64,000 nt of DNA, taken from positions 1 through 64,000 of the forward strand of contig NZ_JAFKHE010000024.1 of assembly GCF_017307495.1 (NCBI RefSeq). The letters run 5' to 3'. Origin of the DNA: Devosia sp. GTDB taxonomy: Bacteria > Pseudomonadota > Alphaproteobacteria > Rhizobiales > Devosiaceae. A model generated the notes under the pieces. It was not told the origin of the DNA. It searched no databases and worked only from the letters and a program-made list of their open reading frames with translations. The translations under genes were made by a program, and so were the position numbers. Shown here piece after piece: positions 62,462 to 64,000 of the stretch. Within the stretch, counting starts at the first letter, position 1. The number at the start of each line of letters is the position of its first letter.

Positions 62462-63121
62462 TCAGGCGGTAGCCGCCGCGAGCTTTGCCGGATCGAGCGC
62501 GTACTCGAAGGCGCGCTCGAACATCTCCTGCGGCTGGCAGCCGGAGACGGCGAATCTGTTGTCGAACACGAAGAACGGCACGCCCTGGATACCCTGCTGC
62601 GCGGCGGCGATCGCCAGCTGGTGCGTGATGGCCAGTTCGCGCTCGTCACGCACGGCGGCCAGCGCCTCGTCGCGACCGAAACCGTGCTTCTCGGCGATGC
62701 CGGCCAGCACTTCGTCGTCGTTGATCAGCTGGTGATCCATGAAATAGGCCCAGGCGATGGCATTGGCGAGCGCGTGCTGCGTCCCCTTGGCCTTGGCCAG
62801 CCGGACCAGCGTGTGGCCCTTGCGCGTCGGAAAGGAGCGCGGCTGCCGGCTCAGGTCGAGCGCAATGCCGGACATCCTCGCCTCGCCCTCGACGCGGGCC
62901 CACATGTCCCGCGGGTCGCGGCCATATTTCTCGCGCAGCATGTCCGCCACCACCACGCCCTCCTCGGGCGTGTTGGGGTCGAGATAGAACGGGTGGTTCT
63001 CCACCTCGACGACGACGTCGTCGGGCAGTGCGGCGATCGCCTGGTCGAGCCGCTCGGCGCCCACGAGGCACCACGGGCAGACGGTATCGGTGAACAGGTC
63101 GACTTTGATCGTGCGGGCCAT
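62462..63121 (-). CDS. DsbA-family (FrnE-like) oxidoreductase
   Basis: The 219-residue protein has a thioredoxin-fold active site CPWC (DTVCPWCLVGAERL) near residue 15 and the cis-Pro motif GVPFFVFDNRFAVSGCQP. There is no signal peptide, so it is cytoplasmic, like the FrnE/2-hydroxychromene-isomerase-like group. Substrate is unknown. Confidence 0.87.
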   Translation of the reverse strand: MARTIKVDLFTDTVCPWCLVGAERLDQAIAALPDDVVVEVENHPFYLDPNTPEEGVVVADMLREKYGRDPRDMWARVEGEARMSGIALDLSRQPRSFPTRKGHTLVRLAKAKGTQHALANAIAWAYFMDHQLINDDEVLAGIAEKHGFGRDEALAAVRDERELAITHQLAIAAAQQGIQGVPFFVFDNRFAVSGCQPQEMFERAFEYALDPAKLAAATA

Positions 63122-63247
63122 GGATCATCCTCTGCTACAGGCCGACACATGGCGGGTCTGCCCGAGCCTCGCAAGCACGCACATGCAGGTAACCGGCCCT
63201 TCCCCCGCCGCGGCGTCGGTCGAACACCATGGCCGCCTGCTGGGTCG

Positions 63248-63868
63248 TCACCAGGCGCGGTGCGTGGAGATCGCCAGCCAGGCGGCGATGAGTGCCAGGA
63301 GCGCCGAGAATACGAGCCCGGCGCCGCGCCGCAGTCGGTCCGACGCCAGCAAGGGCTGCAGCAGGCTGGCAAGCAGCACGATGCCGAGGTGAATGATCGT
63401 TGCCACGGCCACATAGGCTGTCGTCAGCACCAGCGCCTGCGGTGCTGCCGGGGCGTCGGCGCCGATGAAATTGGGGAGCACCGCGACGTAGAAAACCGTC
63501 GCCTTGGGATTGATCAGGTTGCTGATCAGGCCGCGCCGGAAATAGGCGGCAAGGCTATTGCCATCCTTCGCGCCACCAAGGGGCTGGCGAGATTGCTGAT
63601 AGCAGTCCCAGGCGAGCCAGACCAGGAACGCCACCCCGCCCCAGCGCAGCGCCTCGTAGAGCCAGCGCGTCTCGCTGATGAAGCTGCCCAGTCCGAAACC
63701 GGCGGCCAGCCCCAGGACCAGCAGCCCCAGCGCCACGCCGGAGACCGCCGCCAGCCCTGCCGGCCGGCCGCGATCGAGGCTCAGCACCACCAGATACCCC
63801 ATGTTGGGACCCGGCGTCAGCTCGATGGCAAGGCTGGTCAGGACAAAAGGCAGGAGTGCCTCAAGCAT
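63248..63868 (-). CDS. LysE family translocator
   Basis: The 206-residue membrane protein has about six helices and the LysE/RhtB features TPGPNMGYLVVLSLDRGRPAGLAAVSGVALG and NLINPKATVFYVAVLPNFI. It probably exports an amino acid or a related metabolite. It lies just downstream of the pntB end on the same strand. Confidence 0.9.
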   Translation of the reverse strand: MLEALLPFVLTSLAIELTPGPNMGYLVVLSLDRGRPAGLAAVSGVALGLLVLGLAAGFGLGSFISETRWLYEALRWGGVAFLVWLAWDCYQQSRQPLGGAKDGNSLAAYFRRGLISNLINPKATVFYVAVLPNFIGADAPAAPQALVLTTAYVAVATIIHLGIVLLASLLQPLLASDRLRRGAGLVFSALLALIAAWLAISTHRAW

Positions 63869-63883
63869 TCCTGCCTCACCAGA

Positions 63884-64000
63884 TCAATGCCCGAGGGCCT
63901 TCACGATATCCTCGGTGACCTTCTTGGCGTCGCCGAACAGCATCATGGTGTTGTCGCGGAAGAACAGCTCGTTCTGCACCCCCGCGTAGCCCGCCGCCAT
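63884..64000 (-). CDS. pntB: NAD(P) transhydrogenase beta subunit, C-terminal end only
   Basis: Only the last 38 codons are in the window. They read [14 protein letters not shown], then [18 protein letters not shown], which is the conserved PntB C-terminus with its NADP-binding-domain end. The rest lies beyond position 64000. Confidence 0.9.
   Translation of the reverse strand: MAAGYAGVQNELFFRDNTMMLFGDAKKVTEDIVKALGH

Overview
The window looks like a chromosome segment of a GC-rich alphaproteobacterium of the Hyphomicrobiales, most like Devosia and relatives. This is inferred from the core genes in the right third: a TrcR-type DUF1013 regulator, an RcdA (DUF1465) protein, DUF1192, DUF992, paired YdcH (DUF465) proteins, pgk, a class I fructose-bisphosphate aldolase, purE-purK, rpsU with a TTG start, and the end of pntB. 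No rRNA or tRNA gene was recognised.

Positions 1 to about 40,470 are accessory DNA. At the left are a DUF262/DUF1524 protein that has lost its front end, two large SF1 helicases, a PD-(D/E)XK-like protein, a 44-codon small gene with its own terminator and a very large tyrosine recombinase (to 11.2 kb). From 11.4 to 24 kb lie an RTX lipase/adhesin with a lipoprotein, a ribbon-helix-helix (RHH) gene whose promoter module is duplicated beside a broken second copy, several unknown genes, and an operon that starts with a two-HTH LuxR/alpha-beta-hydrolase fusion and continues with exported proteins. From 24 to 29.3 kb is a family of exported proteins with related leaders and either SBBP-type or 41-residue propeller repeats, interrupted by an ISL3-like zinc protein.

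From 29.8 to 40.5 kb lies the core of a Tn7-like transposon: a diverged TnsA-like protein, a DUF6634-like protein, a soluble FtsH-like AAA+/M41 protease, an internally duplicated acidic protein, then TnsA, TnsB, TnsC and TniQ, followed by a terminator and inverted repeats that probably belong to the right end. The left end was not found and may lie outside the window.

From 40.5 kb the gene order is housekeeping: glycolysis (pgk, aldolase) with a vapBC pair between them, thiE, a Sel1 protein, an inositol monophosphatase, an ExbB/OmpA-like pair, an ABC exporter, rpmE, rcdA, a quinone oxidoreductase, trcR, a KefB/C-type antiporter, TSUP and VOC proteins, TetR with a palindromic operator, purEK, rpsU, DUF992, a DsbA-like protein, LysE and pntB. 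A likely small RNA with a CtrA-type box lies upstream of rcdA.

The most interesting signals are the AAA+/M41 protease with a TnsA paralogue beside the tns genes, the P-loop substitution in TnsC, three hairpin repeats at an exact 60-bp spacing near 24.2 kb, the duplicated RHH promoter module and the candidate small RNA.
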